64,000 bases of DNA. Origin: CAZYBU01 sp964645775. GTDB taxonomy: Bacteria; Spirochaetota; UBA4802; UBA5550. A model generated the notes under the pieces. It had not been told where the DNA came from and searched no databases. It worked only from the letters and a program-made list of their open reading frames with translations. The DNA lies in the NCBI GenBank assembly GCA_964645775.1, contig CAZYBU010000015.1, positions 1 to 64,000 of the forward strand. Direction: 5' to 3'. Below, piece by piece: positions 52,618-61,847 of this stretch (the stretch's first letter is position 1; every line of letters starts with the position of its first letter). A program made the position numbers and the translations under genes.

Positions 52618-53748
52618 ATGCAGATATTCAAGGGTCTAATAAAAGGTATGCTTGTCCCTCTTCTGGTTGTTTCCATGATGCTTCCCGCGGTAAGTTTCAG
52701 CGACCAGACCACATCGGAAAGAATACTTTCAGAGAACCGTCATTTTATCAATTTTGTCAATGTAGGCCTTTCAAATTTCGCACCGGAGAAGAAAGATGAA
52801 TTTCTGAAAGCGTACCAGATTCATTTCAATGCGGATGTGGCCTACCTGCAGGGGGATTACAAGCGCACCTACAAAAGAATCTATGAATCCCAGGGAGAGA
52901 TGGTCAAACTCTACGAGGACCTGGTGAAGAACATCTACCTTGAGGATTCCAAGTCTATCCTGGACAGGATGGCACCTGATATAATTCGTTCTAAAAATGC
53001 ACGCGCGCGCCTCTTTCTCACTCTCGGCTATCGGGACAGGACCGTAAGCCGTAATTACTATATCGTGGGAGAAGCCACCCGTCCGAAGCTCCACTCGTAT
53101 AAACTTTTCCAGTATGAGGAAGCCATCAAAATGGCGCGGAGGGCGAAGCGGTACGGTTTTCTTGCCCTCTTTGAGAGCCAGGATCGTGAAACAAAAATGG
53201 CCATCTATAATCAAATGCTTAAGACAGAGAATGAAAAGGGTAATTCTCTCTTCTTTAAACGTTTCGTTGACAAGAAGGATGATGCCTATATCACAGAAAT
53301 GCAGGTAACTTATGAGGAATACGAGAAGAAGATTGAAGAAAATAAAGGCGAGGATGCGAAGTTCGAGAAGAGGCTGGAACGCCGGGTACGATTCAGAAGA
53401 GAAAAACAGTGCGCGGAATACCTCATCAACGCGGAATTCGACCGGGCGAACGACATCGTAAAAAAGTACGTGGATGACTTCAACTACAAGCTGATCACCG
53501 CAACCTTCGATGTCCTGCAAAAGAAGGAGGGTGAAGGAGGGGTCGATTACGCTTCCATGAAGGTTCATCTGCAGGATAACTATGTCAGGTTCAGCAAAGA
53601 CTCCCTACTGGATGAGATCTCCAATAAAGTAAAGGTCGTTGACTCTGTGGAAGAAAAGGATAAGGATGACGCAGAAAACGCCGAGCGGAAAACCCCTGAA
53701 GAGACAGATAAAGAGACAACCGAGGACAACAGGGAACCGCAAAATTGA
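52618..53748 (+). CDS. Large exported hypothetical protein
   Basis: 376 residues from ATG 52618 (GAGGTAGGA upstream). Signal peptide QIFKGLIKGMLVPLLVVSMM, ending around VSFS. The mature part is helical and rich in charged and aromatic residues (ADVAYLQGDYKRTYKRIYES; LFQYEEAIKMARRAKRYGF) with a strongly acidic, Thr/Glu-rich tail (EETDKETTEDN). A TPR-like or helical-bundle periplasmic protein is likely. A GCCGATAA string, the usual -10 of flagellar sigma28 promoters, lies 65 bases upstream (52546-52553), but without a -35. Confidence 0.72.
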   Translation: MQIFKGLIKGMLVPLLVVSMMLPAVSFSDQTTSERILSENRHFINFVNVGLSNFAPEKKDEFLKAYQIHFNADVAYLQGDYKRTYKRIYESQGEMVKLYEDLVKNIYLEDSKSILDRMAPDIIRSKNARARLFLTLGYRDRTVSRNYYIVGEATRPKLHSYKLFQYEEAIKMARRAKRYGFLALFESQDRETKMAIYNQMLKTENEKGNSLFFKRFVDKKDDAYITEMQVTYEEYEKKIEENKGEDAKFEKRLERRVRFRREKQCAEYLINAEFDRANDIVKKYVDDFNYKLITATFDVLQKKEGEGGVDYASMKVHLQDNYVRFSKDSLLDEISNKVKVVDSVEEKDKDDAENAERKTPEETDKETTEDNREPQN

Positions 53749-53770
53749 GAAATCCTCGAGGAAGGTTGTA

Positions 53771-53950
53771 ATGACGAATGGACAGGTCCCCAGAAATGTG
53801 GCAAATCTGGACAAGCAACTCAGACAGGATATAGCTGAACTCTACATGGCACTGGACGAGATTCCGGACAGGGCACTGGCCATTGATATCCTGGCAGAGC
53901 ACGTCGCTATGATGGTCGACATGATAAATGAGCTGAAATCAAGGGGTTGA
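53771..53950 (+). CDS. Small helical protein, 59 residues
   Basis: ATG 53771 follows GAGGAAGG and the gene lies 22 bases after the exported protein. It reads NVANLDKQLRQDIAELYMAL, then DEIPDRALAIDILAEHV, and ends INELKSRG: amphipathic helices without membrane segment. A longer upstream frame (from 53639) is rejected because it overlaps the preceding gene and has no ribosome-binding site. Family not recognised. Confidence 0.6.
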   Translation: MTNGQVPRNVANLDKQLRQDIAELYMALDEIPDRALAIDILAEHVAMMVDMINELKSRG

Positions 53951-54047
53951 CAGCTCCCTCCTGAAAAAACTCTTGCCAGATCACAATACCCGTTGTACTG
54001 TAATTACTTACCAATCAATTGCCCCCCGGCAATAGTGGAGTTCCGCT

Positions 54048-54446
54048 ATGAAAATTGCAGCCAAGTTGCTATTTATATCTGTTTTGCCCCTGATTCTTAT
54101 TCCCCAGGGTTGTCGAGAAGATATTGATCTTCCCAGGAAGACGGGTAAACTCGGTATTGTCGTGCCTGTTGGAGAAGGCAAGGTAAAATCAGAAAGTGTT
54201 ACCCGGGAAGACGGCGTAGTGGACGGTCCCTACGTGATATCCGGGGTTTATGAGGGAAGTCCCGCCTATGAGGCAGGCATCCGGCCTGATGATGTTATTC
54301 TCCAGGTAAACGGGGTAGATATCGAAGGTAAGAATTATAACTATGTTTATAATGAATTGCTCCTGGGCCCTCCAGGTACCCGGGTCACCCTGCTGATTAA
54401 GCGAGGAGACCAGACCATGGTCTTCGATGTTGTGCGGGGAGAATAG
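54048..54446 (+). CDS. PDZ-domain envelope protein
   Basis: 132 residues. N-terminal signal with possible lipobox LIPQGC (spirochaete lipoboxes are relaxed), then a PDZ domain: GPYVISGVYEGSPAYEAGIR, PDDVILQVNGVDI and LLGPPGTRVTLLIKRG. PDZ domains bind peptide ends or act in proteolysis; no protease domain is present. GTGGAG lies before the ATG, close to a small hairpin ATTGCC-CCCC-GGCAAT. Confidence 0.85.
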   Translation: MKIAAKLLFISVLPLILIPQGCREDIDLPRKTGKLGIVVPVGEGKVKSESVTREDGVVDGPYVISGVYEGSPAYEAGIRPDDVILQVNGVDIEGKNYNYVYNELLLGPPGTRVTLLIKRGDQTMVFDVVRGE

Positions 54447-54455
54447 GGGAATAGT

Positions 54456-54551
54456 GTGTTTGCACGCTGGATTCGTCGCATCATCCTTCTTTTTTCCCTG
54501 CTGGCCGGTTTGATTATAACTATCGACATACTTTATAAAGCCCTTGGGTAA
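54456..54551 (+). CDS. Possible 31-residue single-helix membrane peptide
   Basis: GTG start ten bases after the PDZ gene, with AGGGG upstream. The peptide (IRRIILLFSLLAGLIITIDI) is one hydrophobic helix flanked by Arg. It fills the gap before the HDOD gene, which starts seven bases later. Small size leaves it uncertain. Confidence 0.35.
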   Translation: MFARWIRRIILLFSLLAGLIITIDILYKALG

Positions 54552-54557
54552 CTTCGC

Positions 54558-55409
54558 ATGAACAGGGATATAACAGCAAGGGTCAGACGATCCATCGATA
54601 CCATGCCCCCCCTCTCTCCTGTTGTCCACAAGGTTGTTTCCGTGGCAAATGACATGAGCGCATCAGCCCAGGAGCTGACCGAAGTTATTCAGATGGACCC
54701 GGTCCTTATGGCCCGAATTCTTCGCCTCGTAAACAGCGCCTATTTCGGAATGTCCCACGAGATAACGAACCTGAAGCAGGCGGTGGTCATCCTGGGGATC
54801 AACACCATCAAGAACGTGGCCCTCTCCTCCACGGTTCTGGAAAATCTCGCCCTTAAGAAGAACCCTGTACTTGACGCAGAGGAATTCTGGACACACTCCT
54901 TTGCCGTGGGTATCGCATCAAAACGGATCGCAGGCATTCTGGGGGCGGACGAGAAGCTTCACGAGGAATACTTTGCCGCCGGCCTTATGCATGATATCGG
55001 AATGATACTTATGAACAACACATTTGCCGAAAGTCTGGAACAGATAATGGAACAGGCCGCCCGTAACGAAAAACCGATTACACGGATTGAGAAAGATATC
55101 CTCGGTCTCACCCACGAAGAGATAGGTATAGCCATAGGGAAACACTGGAATTTTGAGAAACGCTATCTCTATGCCGTGGGGCGTCATCACAGACCCTCGC
55201 CCGGGGGAAACGCCAGTCATTACGCCATGGTTGTTGGTGTGGCCGATTACTGTGTCCGTCAGCTTCATATGGGGTCCGCCATCGAGGGTACAGTAGCATC
55301 TATTCCTGTCGAGGTATGGAACGCCCTGGGTCTGGAAGAGGAAGAAGTCATGCAGAACCTGACTTCCCTTGAAGAAGAAATTCAGAAAGCCAGGGTCTTC
55401 CTGGAGTAG
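54558..55409 (+). CDS. HDOD-domain signalling protein
   Basis: 283 residues. Matches the HDOD domain (an HD-related output domain without phosphodiesterase activity): MPPLSPVVHKVVSVANDMSA, QMDPVLMARILRLVNSAYFG and LKQAVVILGINTIKNVAL. The second half keeps a helical HD-like core (MHDIGMILMNN, ALGRHH-type VGRHHRPSP). HDOD proteins serve in chemotaxis, motility and stress signalling. Two bases separate it from the MBL gene. Confidence 0.92.
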   Translation: MNRDITARVRRSIDTMPPLSPVVHKVVSVANDMSASAQELTEVIQMDPVLMARILRLVNSAYFGMSHEITNLKQAVVILGINTIKNVALSSTVLENLALKKNPVLDAEEFWTHSFAVGIASKRIAGILGADEKLHEEYFAAGLMHDIGMILMNNTFAESLEQIMEQAARNEKPITRIEKDILGLTHEEIGIAIGKHWNFEKRYLYAVGRHHRPSPGGNASHYAMVVGVADYCVRQLHMGSAIEGTVASIPVEVWNALGLEEEEVMQNLTSLEEEIQKARVFLE

Positions 55410-55411
55410 CC

Positions 55412-56293
55412 ATGGCGCGTTGGTTCGTCAAATTCTGGGGAGTCCGTGGTTCCATACCGGTACCGGGTGCGCGAACCCTTAAATACGGGGGAAACACTTC
55501 CTGCCATGAAATATACACGGAAGAAGGAGACCGGGTGGTCTTTGACGCCGGATCCGGTATATTCCAGCTCGGAAGAAACCTGGACCTTTCCAAAAGACAG
55601 AGCATTCCCCTTTTCATAACCCATCCTCACTGGGACCACATTAACGGTTTACCACTCTTCCCTCCCATTTTCATCCCGGGTAACGAAATAACGGTCTACG
55701 GTCCCCGGACCTACGAGATGTCCCTGGAAGACATCATCGAGGGCCAGATGAAGTATACATATTTCCCGGTTCGAGTGGCCGAGCTCCATGCCCGTTTCTC
55801 TTACGTGGAGATGGAGGACGCCGGCCAGGTAACTATCGGTCCCTTTCAGATAACGGCCCGGAAACTGAACCACCCGGTCGACTGCCTGGGATACAGGGTT
55901 GAATACAGCGGCCGAACCTTTATTTACCTGGGAGACAATGAACCCTACTACAATGTCTACAGGGATGGAGACCGGGAGGTGGAAAGGACCATCGAGGAGA
56001 TGAACGAGGGGCTGGTCGATTTTGTCCGGGACGCGGACCTCCTCATAACCGATTCCCAGTATACTCCCGCGGAGTACGAGAAAAAACGGGGATTCGGGCA
56101 CAGCTCAACCCATCATTCCATCAATATGGCCCTTCGGGCCGGCGTCAAACGTTTGTTCCTCAACCATCATGACCCGGAACGGAGCGATGAAGAGCTGGAC
56201 CGGATAGTGGACCATTACCGGGAACGATTGAAAAAGAAGGGACACGATATGGAACTGGCGGCCACCCGCGAAGGGGAGATCGTGGAAATATAG
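55412..56293 (+). CDS. Metallo-beta-lactamase-fold hydrolase
   Basis: 293 residues. Starts WFVKFWGVRGSIPVPG, a hallmark of the RNase-Z-like/PhnP-like MBL group. The metal-binding motif is intact: FITHPHWDHINGLPLF, then His in KLNHPVDCLGYRV, Asp in YLGDNEP and His in LNHHDP. Substrate unknown; candidates are cyclic phosphodiesters or phosphonates. Nearest relative partner is the HDOD gene, with which it is probably cotranscribed. Confidence 0.92.
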   Translation: MARWFVKFWGVRGSIPVPGARTLKYGGNTSCHEIYTEEGDRVVFDAGSGIFQLGRNLDLSKRQSIPLFITHPHWDHINGLPLFPPIFIPGNEITVYGPRTYEMSLEDIIEGQMKYTYFPVRVAELHARFSYVEMEDAGQVTIGPFQITARKLNHPVDCLGYRVEYSGRTFIYLGDNEPYYNVYRDGDREVERTIEEMNEGLVDFVRDADLLITDSQYTPAEYEKKRGFGHSSTHHSINMALRAGVKRLFLNHHDPERSDEELDRIVDHYRERLKKKGHDMELAATREGEIVEI

Positions 56294-56332
56294 TATTCCT
56301 CTCCTGACAGGAATCGGCTGCCGTAAATCCAG

Positions 56333-56917
56333 TTAAACGAATTTCTCCCTGAGGTTGTGTTCCCACAGTTCAACCAGCTTGTTGAATTCCCTGTCAGGAG
56401 GGGCATCGGCGTAGGCCATGTTGCGTCGTTTGATCAGATAATAGACCGTGGAGTCCTCCAGAAGAAACCGCTGGTTGTGGGTGTTAAGTTTTCGGATAAT
56501 ATAGTTCAAATTATAGGTCTGGAAATCCCCTATGTAGCGGGTGGCAGCAACGGTCGGCTCGTATTTCAGCAGAAGTTCCGTGAAGTAAAGGCAGCTCTTC
56601 CATGTGTCCACACTGTCGGCAAGGGCTTCCTTAAAGTGAATAGTAAGCTTTTCAAAGAGATCCATGTTCTGGTAGTACGAATCGTAGATGATCTTGATCA
56701 GTTCCGGGAAGTTGTTCTGGACTTCCATAAGGTCGATGGGAGAGTCCTGCTCCCTGAAAAACGAGAATATTTCCCTGCTCTTCTCCGTGGTCGGTTCCAC
56801 GTCGATAAGTTCGATTTTAAGATCGCGTATGACCGTTCTGACTTTTCCCGCCTTTTTCAGGTATACTTCAATTTCAACGGGTTCAACATAGCAGTTTATG
56901 TCCCTCTCAGCCGCCAT
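56333..56917 (-). CDS. Hypothetical helical protein
   Basis: 194 residues from ATG 56917 (GGAGAAG upstream). It begins MAAERDINCYVEPVEIEVYL and then becomes a long helical protein with many aromatics (IIYDSYYQNMDLFEKLTIHF; YFTELLLKYEPTVAATRYIG). No membrane segment, no known domain. Overlaps the end of the 762-residue gene by eleven bases, so the two are one operon. Confidence 0.65.
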   Translation of the reverse strand: MAAERDINCYVEPVEIEVYLKKAGKVRTVIRDLKIELIDVEPTTEKSREIFSFFREQDSPIDLMEVQNNFPELIKIIYDSYYQNMDLFEKLTIHFKEALADSVDTWKSCLYFTELLLKYEPTVAATRYIGDFQTYNLNYIIRKLNTHNQRFLLEDSTVYYLIKRRNMAYADAPPDREFNKLVELWEHNLREKFV

Positions 56918-59195
56918 GTTCCAGCTTCTCCAGTACCTTTTGATGCTCATCCGTCAGGGCTGTCTCCCTCGCCTTTTCCATAAGCCTTTCCCGTTCAGCT
57001 GTTTCCGTTGAACGTATTGCGTCAACCAGGGAGTAGAATGTCAGGTTCACCCGCTCCAGTTTGGTCCTGCTGATATCCCAGAGGGTGTCCCCCTCCTTCA
57101 CGTTAATCTTCTCCCCGTCATGCATTACGAAGACGTTCCCGGGAAATATCCAGTGAGGATTCTTTTTCCGAATACCCGGCATTGTCAGGGGAGAGAAGCC
57201 GTTCTCCCGGGCGATTCTGGAGGCGTATTGAAAGATTTCAGTTTCAGTAACCTTTATGTCATACTTCTTTTTCAGTGCATCGTATTCCACTTTCTGTCTC
57301 TTCATCTCTTCCTTCATGGATGAGAGTTGTACCACTTCTTTCCGGCTTTCTGCACTTTCACCTGGCGGGGGATCAACCGGCCCCTTCAGGAAGAACCAGG
57401 CGAAGACAGCCATGGCGGCAACGAGGATAAGCACCAGAACACCGATTGCAAGAACCGACCTTCTCCGCCCGGGACCGGCGATCTCTTTTTCTTCTGATAC
57501 CTGTATCCGGAAGGCATCTCTGTGTTCCCTGACCCTGAGGGCGTGTTCCTGAAGGGACGGCCCGCCCTTTGATGAAAGATAAAGACGCACGAGTTCCATA
57601 AGTCTTCTGCGGTCCTGACGTATCCTTTCGTACCCTTCCGGTTCCGTACCCTCCCTGTCATTGACAATCTCTTTGTGCAAAACAAGGTCCCGGACCGGGA
57701 GGATACTCATCTCTTCCAGGATAGACTTCCCCTGAATTCTCAGGATTACCTGAAGGCGGTTTTTATGGAACATCAATTCCCGGCGCTCCAGTTTTGAACT
57801 GGCGTCGCCGTATATCTGCTTCAGGGATGAGCTCACGCTGCGACTGGACGTATTTTGTAAAAGAAACCGGCAAAGGCCCATAATGTTAAAAAGGATAACG
57901 GAACGCTCAAGGGGGTCCGGATATCGCTCTTCAATCTTAGCCAGGTATGCATTGAAGGCTTTTCTGTCGCCGTTGTACAGAATACCGAGAATATCCTCCT
58001 CCATTACGGTTCCCGCCAGGACCTCCTCCACTTCCCCGTATCGTTCAAGTTCGTACTGAATGCCCTCCGGGGCGGCCGGCGTCTCCAGTCCCCGAATCCG
58101 TACCAGGTCGCTCTCCGCTCCGGCAACAATAACAGGAACCGTGGCGCTTCTGAAAAGGGTTGGAGACGAGCGGAACAGCTCATGCCGGACAATAAGAAGA
58201 TCGAGCTCGTTTTCCGGAAGCTCTTTCAGGCTCTCCTTTTCCCGCAGATAGGCAACCCGAACAGGAAGGTTCCGTTCACTGTCTTCCATATAGATGAGGA
58301 GGTTTCCGCTCCCCTTAAGCTCACGTACCTGTACGATTGCGTTTTCATAATGGGCACCGGAAAGAGGATGGACCTTCACGCGGTCACGACCGTAAAGTTC
58401 CTCGAAGAGCTTCATACCGGTTTGATCGCTGTAAACATGAAGAGTGCCTCCACTCTTTCCTTTCGCCTTCATGACAGGCGAAAGGGATGCGAGGGGCGCT
58501 TCAGAATGAAAGAGTGTCGAAAGGTTTGCTGGATTTATGGCGTACCGGGAAAAGGTCTCCAGGTAATGAGAGGGAAAGTCTATACAGGCGAGGTTCCCTT
58601 TACCGTAAAGGAGGGTGGCCCCCTCCAGGAGAAGAAGTCCTCTCCCCTCGTAGCGTTTCATGACGCGGTCATTCGAGGCCATGTCCCTGTTTATCCCGCT
58701 GAAACCGTGGGTGTTCTCCTCCATTTTTTTAAGATCCAGGAGAGTGTCTTTGCCGTGGTTGACGACGAAATTCCCGTCCCGATAAAAGAGACCGATGAAA
58801 TGATTACGGGCTGAGATACTCTTTTCCCCGGAGAATTCCGGGAGATCGCTTTCGACCTCCAGAATACCCGCCTCGCTCAGGTCGAGACCCAACTCCTTCT
58901 GGAAGGCCAGATATCGTTTCAGGGTCTGTCTGCTTCCGATGAAACGGTTCTCCCCGATTCTCGATATGTCGACATTCCGGGCCTCGTCCAGCGGGTCCCC
59001 GAAAAGCTGATCCGGGATAATAATATTTTCAATGAGGGGAACCACTTCAACCGGCATATGGGGCCATGTTCCGACCCGAATAAAGGGATTCAGGTCATCC
59101 GTGTTCTCGCCGGTATAGAGAATGCAGCACTCATGATCCACGATAAACAATCTATCATGGTCTGTGGGTATAATGGATCGAATCTCTGGTGTCAT
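56907..59195 (-). CDS. Membrane protein with degenerate MBL-like domain and LysM-like end
   Basis: 762 residues. No overall family recognised. About 190-370 resembles an MBL-fold core with its metal ligands missing: LLYGKGNLACIDFPSHYLET, then INPANLSTLFHSEAPLASL where functional enzymes carry HxHxDH, and later ENELDLLIVRHELF in the place of the usual final ligand segment. A membrane helix at about 585-610 (VLAIGVLVLILVAAMAVFAW) is followed by a coiled coil and a LysM-like end (INVKEGDTLWDISRTKLERV) that could bind peptidoglycan. The N-terminal 180 residues are unassigned. An inner-membrane protein joining a cytoplasmic pseudo-enzyme to the cell wall is inferred. Confidence 0.7.
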   Translation of the reverse strand: MTPEIRSIIPTDHDRLFIVDHECCILYTGENTDDLNPFIRVGTWPHMPVEVVPLIENIIIPDQLFGDPLDEARNVDISRIGENRFIGSRQTLKRYLAFQKELGLDLSEAGILEVESDLPEFSGEKSISARNHFIGLFYRDGNFVVNHGKDTLLDLKKMEENTHGFSGINRDMASNDRVMKRYEGRGLLLLEGATLLYGKGNLACIDFPSHYLETFSRYAINPANLSTLFHSEAPLASLSPVMKAKGKSGGTLHVYSDQTGMKLFEELYGRDRVKVHPLSGAHYENAIVQVRELKGSGNLLIYMEDSERNLPVRVAYLREKESLKELPENELDLLIVRHELFRSSPTLFRSATVPVIVAGAESDLVRIRGLETPAAPEGIQYELERYGEVEEVLAGTVMEEDILGILYNGDRKAFNAYLAKIEERYPDPLERSVILFNIMGLCRFLLQNTSSRSVSSSLKQIYGDASSKLERRELMFHKNRLQVILRIQGKSILEEMSILPVRDLVLHKEIVNDREGTEPEGYERIRQDRRRLMELVRLYLSSKGGPSLQEHALRVREHRDAFRIQVSEEKEIAGPGRRRSVLAIGVLVLILVAAMAVFAWFFLKGPVDPPPGESAESRKEVVQLSSMKEEMKRQKVEYDALKKKYDIKVTETEIFQYASRIARENGFSPLTMPGIRKKNPHWIFPGNVFVMHDGEKINVKEGDTLWDISRTKLERVNLTFYSLVDAIRSTETAERERLMEKARETALTDEHQKVLEKLEHGG

Positions 59196-59240
59196 AGAGT
59201 GTTAATCTGTCATATGGGGCGCCCTGATGGCAAATACAAT

Positions 59241-59269
59241 TTGACCCTGCATATCATGGTGATTATTTC
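59241..59269 (+). promoter_or_regulatory. Promoter for the BNR/Fn3 gene
   Basis: TTGACC, a 17-base spacer and TATTTC. The leader carries an eight-base-pair hairpin CGCCGACC-GG-GGTCGGCG (59312-59329) ten bases before the ATG, which could mask the ribosome-binding site. Confidence 0.55.
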
Positions 59270-59339
59270 GCTCTTCTGTACCGATAAAGGGAACAGGCGG
59301 AGGTGTTTTTTCGCCGACCGGGGTCGGCGCGGGTAAGGT

Positions 59340-61751
59340 ATGTTTAAGAGGATTTTAACAGCTATAAGCAGAAGTCACTACCGGGTCCGATATCTGCGTA
59401 CCATGGTCTGGTCCTTTCTGCTCTTCTCAGGCGGTCTTCTCATACTCCTTCTCTTCTTTCCAGATGACAGGATCGTCACCAGGACCGTTGGATGGGAGAA
59501 GAGACAGTATATCATTCCTGCTCGAATGAAAGCGAACGATATACGGACCGTTACAAAGGAAAATTTTACGGCCCTTGTTTTCGAAGGAATGGATAACGGA
59601 CGGCAGGGAGTATATGTCTCTCTTTCCTTCAATGCCGGCAAGAGTTTCACGGAACCGATCCGAATAGCGGAAGTAGAATCGGCCATCGACACCAATCCCT
59701 GGGTGGCCGTTTCAGGAGATGGCGAACTCACTGTCATGTGGCAGAACCTGGCCGCCGATGGCACGGCGACACGGATATTCTGGACCCGCTCGACGGATTA
59801 TGGGAACACCTGGAGTGAACCGGTTGAACTCATGGCGGGTTATGACATGGAGATCCTTCCCCGGATTTTTTACGATGACAAAAACAGGCTCCACCTTTTC
59901 TTTCACGCATATTATAAAGGGGCCTTCAACCTCTTTCACACCATACTCGATGATTCAGGCAAGCTTAGAAACCCGGACCTTCTCATACGTCTCACGGAAA
60001 ACATGAAAGGGGCCTTCTTCCCCTCCATTCATCATACGGGTTCCAGTTTTTACATGGCCTGGCAGGGCAAGCTGGAACAGGCGAAGGGTCTGAGTGATGA
60101 TATATTCTTCATGAAATCGGGAAATTACGGCCGATCCTGGAGCCGGCCCCGGGTGATAACAGAGAGCGTGTCCAATGATTCAAATCCCTGGATCCTCTAT
60201 CACAGGGAATCCCTTTACGTCGCCTACCAGAACAACGATGAGGAGAACTGGAGGATTCGTATCCAGAGAAGCCCGGACCTGGGGGAAAACTGGCAGACAC
60301 CGGTTCAGGTTTCCGAAACCAACGCTGACTGTTATAAACCGAGCATGTCTGTGGTGGGTAACGAGCTCCTCATTTTCTGGTACGATGGCAGGGAAGGCAA
60401 CATGAATGTTTATGTTCGCTCCTTTGATATCGGCGAACAGAAACTGGCCGAGACCCAGCGCCTTTCCTTTTCCGGGGCGGAAGCGCGCAATCCGCTCCCC
60501 ATCTTCACGGGAAGGGACGGTCTTGTTATCTGGGAAGAGAGCGACAACATTATCGGAAAAAACCTGGATGTCTATGCCCCTCCTCCCAGGATTTATTCAC
60601 CGACCCATTCCGAGACCGAATGGAGCCGGGAGAACCGGGCCGTTATTCTCTGGGAGAAGAGTGAAGACGAATCCGGTATCGATGGCTACGCTACCATAAC
60701 CAATGAGATACCCGATTTTAACCCTACGATCCAGAACCGGACGGCCAACGTTAACCGCGCGGTTCTTCCGGATTTGAATGATGGCCGAACCTATTTTCAT
60801 ATCCGCTCCATTGATGGGGCGGGAAACTTCAGCCGCACCGTCCACTTCAGATTGCAGGTCAGTAAAAATCCCCTTCCGATGCCGACGGTTGTCTCGCCCA
60901 CCCATCCTGAGGGAAAATCCGTCGACAGAACCACGGCCAGATTGAACTGGGAAACAGGGGAAATGGTGAGGCTCAAGGGCTTTCTTTTTTCTCTCTCGAG
61001 AGAAAAGCTCGAACGTCCTGAAAATTTTACTCGTGATTTTTCGAGAACCTTTGAAGGACTCAGTTCCGGAAACTACTTCTTCAGCCTTGCGGCCGTGGAC
61101 AGGACGAACCAGGTGAGCGAGATAGCGACATATCACATAAAGGTTGGTGACGCCGGAGAGATCGAACCTGACAAACTTGAGTATGAAAAGGAGGAGGAAA
61201 CGGAAAAAGAGAGGCAGGTACGCAGGATCGCGCTTCCATCCCTCGATATTGTTCTTCCCCTATCTGATGAACGTATATGGGATCGGAGAACCATGAAGGC
61301 CCTTCTTCAGCCCCGCAATGTAAACAGGGAGAGAGTAGCTGGATACGCGGTCCGCCTTTCCAGGGAGCCGGCGCCTCTTCCCATGGAAGTAAACAGACAG
61401 AACCCTATTCTTGAGCTAAAAGGTCTAAAAAACGGAGATTATGTAGTCACGGCCGCCTGCCTTTACAGGGCAGGTCCACCGGGAAGCGACAATTATAGAT
61501 GGACAAAAACGGAACGTCGTTCCTTCACGGTCCATCTTGAACCTCCCTCTTCACCCATGACGGTTCTACTGGCCAGGCTGACCCTCCGGATGGATGAAAC
61601 CCCGGCCCTCTTCTCAGTCGGCATTCTTCTCTGGGGGGCCCTGCTTCTATGGTTCGGTTATGGCATGAAAATACGTTTTCATCTTCGGGTATGGAGATTC
61701 CGCCTGAGGAGTCTGCGTGAAAGTTATCTGGGGATGAAAAGGGTATCCTGA
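59340..61751 (+). CDS. Membrane-anchored BNR/Asp-box propeller with Fn3-like domains
   Basis: 803 residues. N-terminal membrane helix (FLLFSGGLLILLLFFP) and C-terminal helix (FSVGILLWGALLLWFGYGMK). Between them, at least four Asp-box/BNR motifs (SFNAGKSFTEP, STDYGNTWSEP, SGNYGRSWSRP, SPDLGENWQTP) indicate a sialidase-like six-bladed propeller (about 70-420). Then two or three Fn3-like domains follow (about 420-600). No arginine-triad of sialidase catalysis is obvious. Probably a periplasmic or surface recognition protein, carbohydrate or peptide binding. Role unknown. Confidence 0.83.
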   Translation: MFKRILTAISRSHYRVRYLRTMVWSFLLFSGGLLILLLFFPDDRIVTRTVGWEKRQYIIPARMKANDIRTVTKENFTALVFEGMDNGRQGVYVSLSFNAGKSFTEPIRIAEVESAIDTNPWVAVSGDGELTVMWQNLAADGTATRIFWTRSTDYGNTWSEPVELMAGYDMEILPRIFYDDKNRLHLFFHAYYKGAFNLFHTILDDSGKLRNPDLLIRLTENMKGAFFPSIHHTGSSFYMAWQGKLEQAKGLSDDIFFMKSGNYGRSWSRPRVITESVSNDSNPWILYHRESLYVAYQNNDEENWRIRIQRSPDLGENWQTPVQVSETNADCYKPSMSVVGNELLIFWYDGREGNMNVYVRSFDIGEQKLAETQRLSFSGAEARNPLPIFTGRDGLVIWEESDNIIGKNLDVYAPPPRIYSPTHSETEWSRENRAVILWEKSEDESGIDGYATITNEIPDFNPTIQNRTANVNRAVLPDLNDGRTYFHIRSIDGAGNFSRTVHFRLQVSKNPLPMPTVVSPTHPEGKSVDRTTARLNWETGEMVRLKGFLFSLSREKLERPENFTRDFSRTFEGLSSGNYFFSLAAVDRTNQVSEIATYHIKVGDAGEIEPDKLEYEKEEETEKERQVRRIALPSLDIVLPLSDERIWDRRTMKALLQPRNVNRERVAGYAVRLSREPAPLPMEVNRQNPILELKGLKNGDYVVTAACLYRAGPPGSDNYRWTKTERRSFTVHLEPPSSPMTVLLARLTLRMDETPALFSVGILLWGALLLWFGYGMKIRFHLRVWRFRLRSLRESYLGMKRVS

Positions 61752-61795
61752 TGAGTAGCCTGGCCTCTTTTACGGTCTCCTATGAAATTAATCTC

Positions 61796-61824
61796 TTGCC
61801 TGAGAAAGGAAAAAGGCATATTTT
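61796..61824 (+). promoter_or_regulatory. Promoter for the TPR gene
   Basis: TTGCCT, a 17-base spacer and TATTTT, with the ATG 24 bases after the -10. Confidence 0.55.
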
Positions 61825-61847
61825 TTGCATGAAATCGTGATATTGTC

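Noticed and set aside
53639..53770. Upstream extension of the 59-residue gene
   Set aside because: It overlaps the preceding gene in another frame and has no ribosome-binding site, while ATG 53771 has one.
59340..61751. Calling the Asp-box protein a true sialidase
   Set aside because: Asp boxes mark the propeller fold, but I cannot see the arginine triad and catalytic Tyr/Glu of sialidases, and Fn3-like domains with two membrane helices suggest a binding protein.
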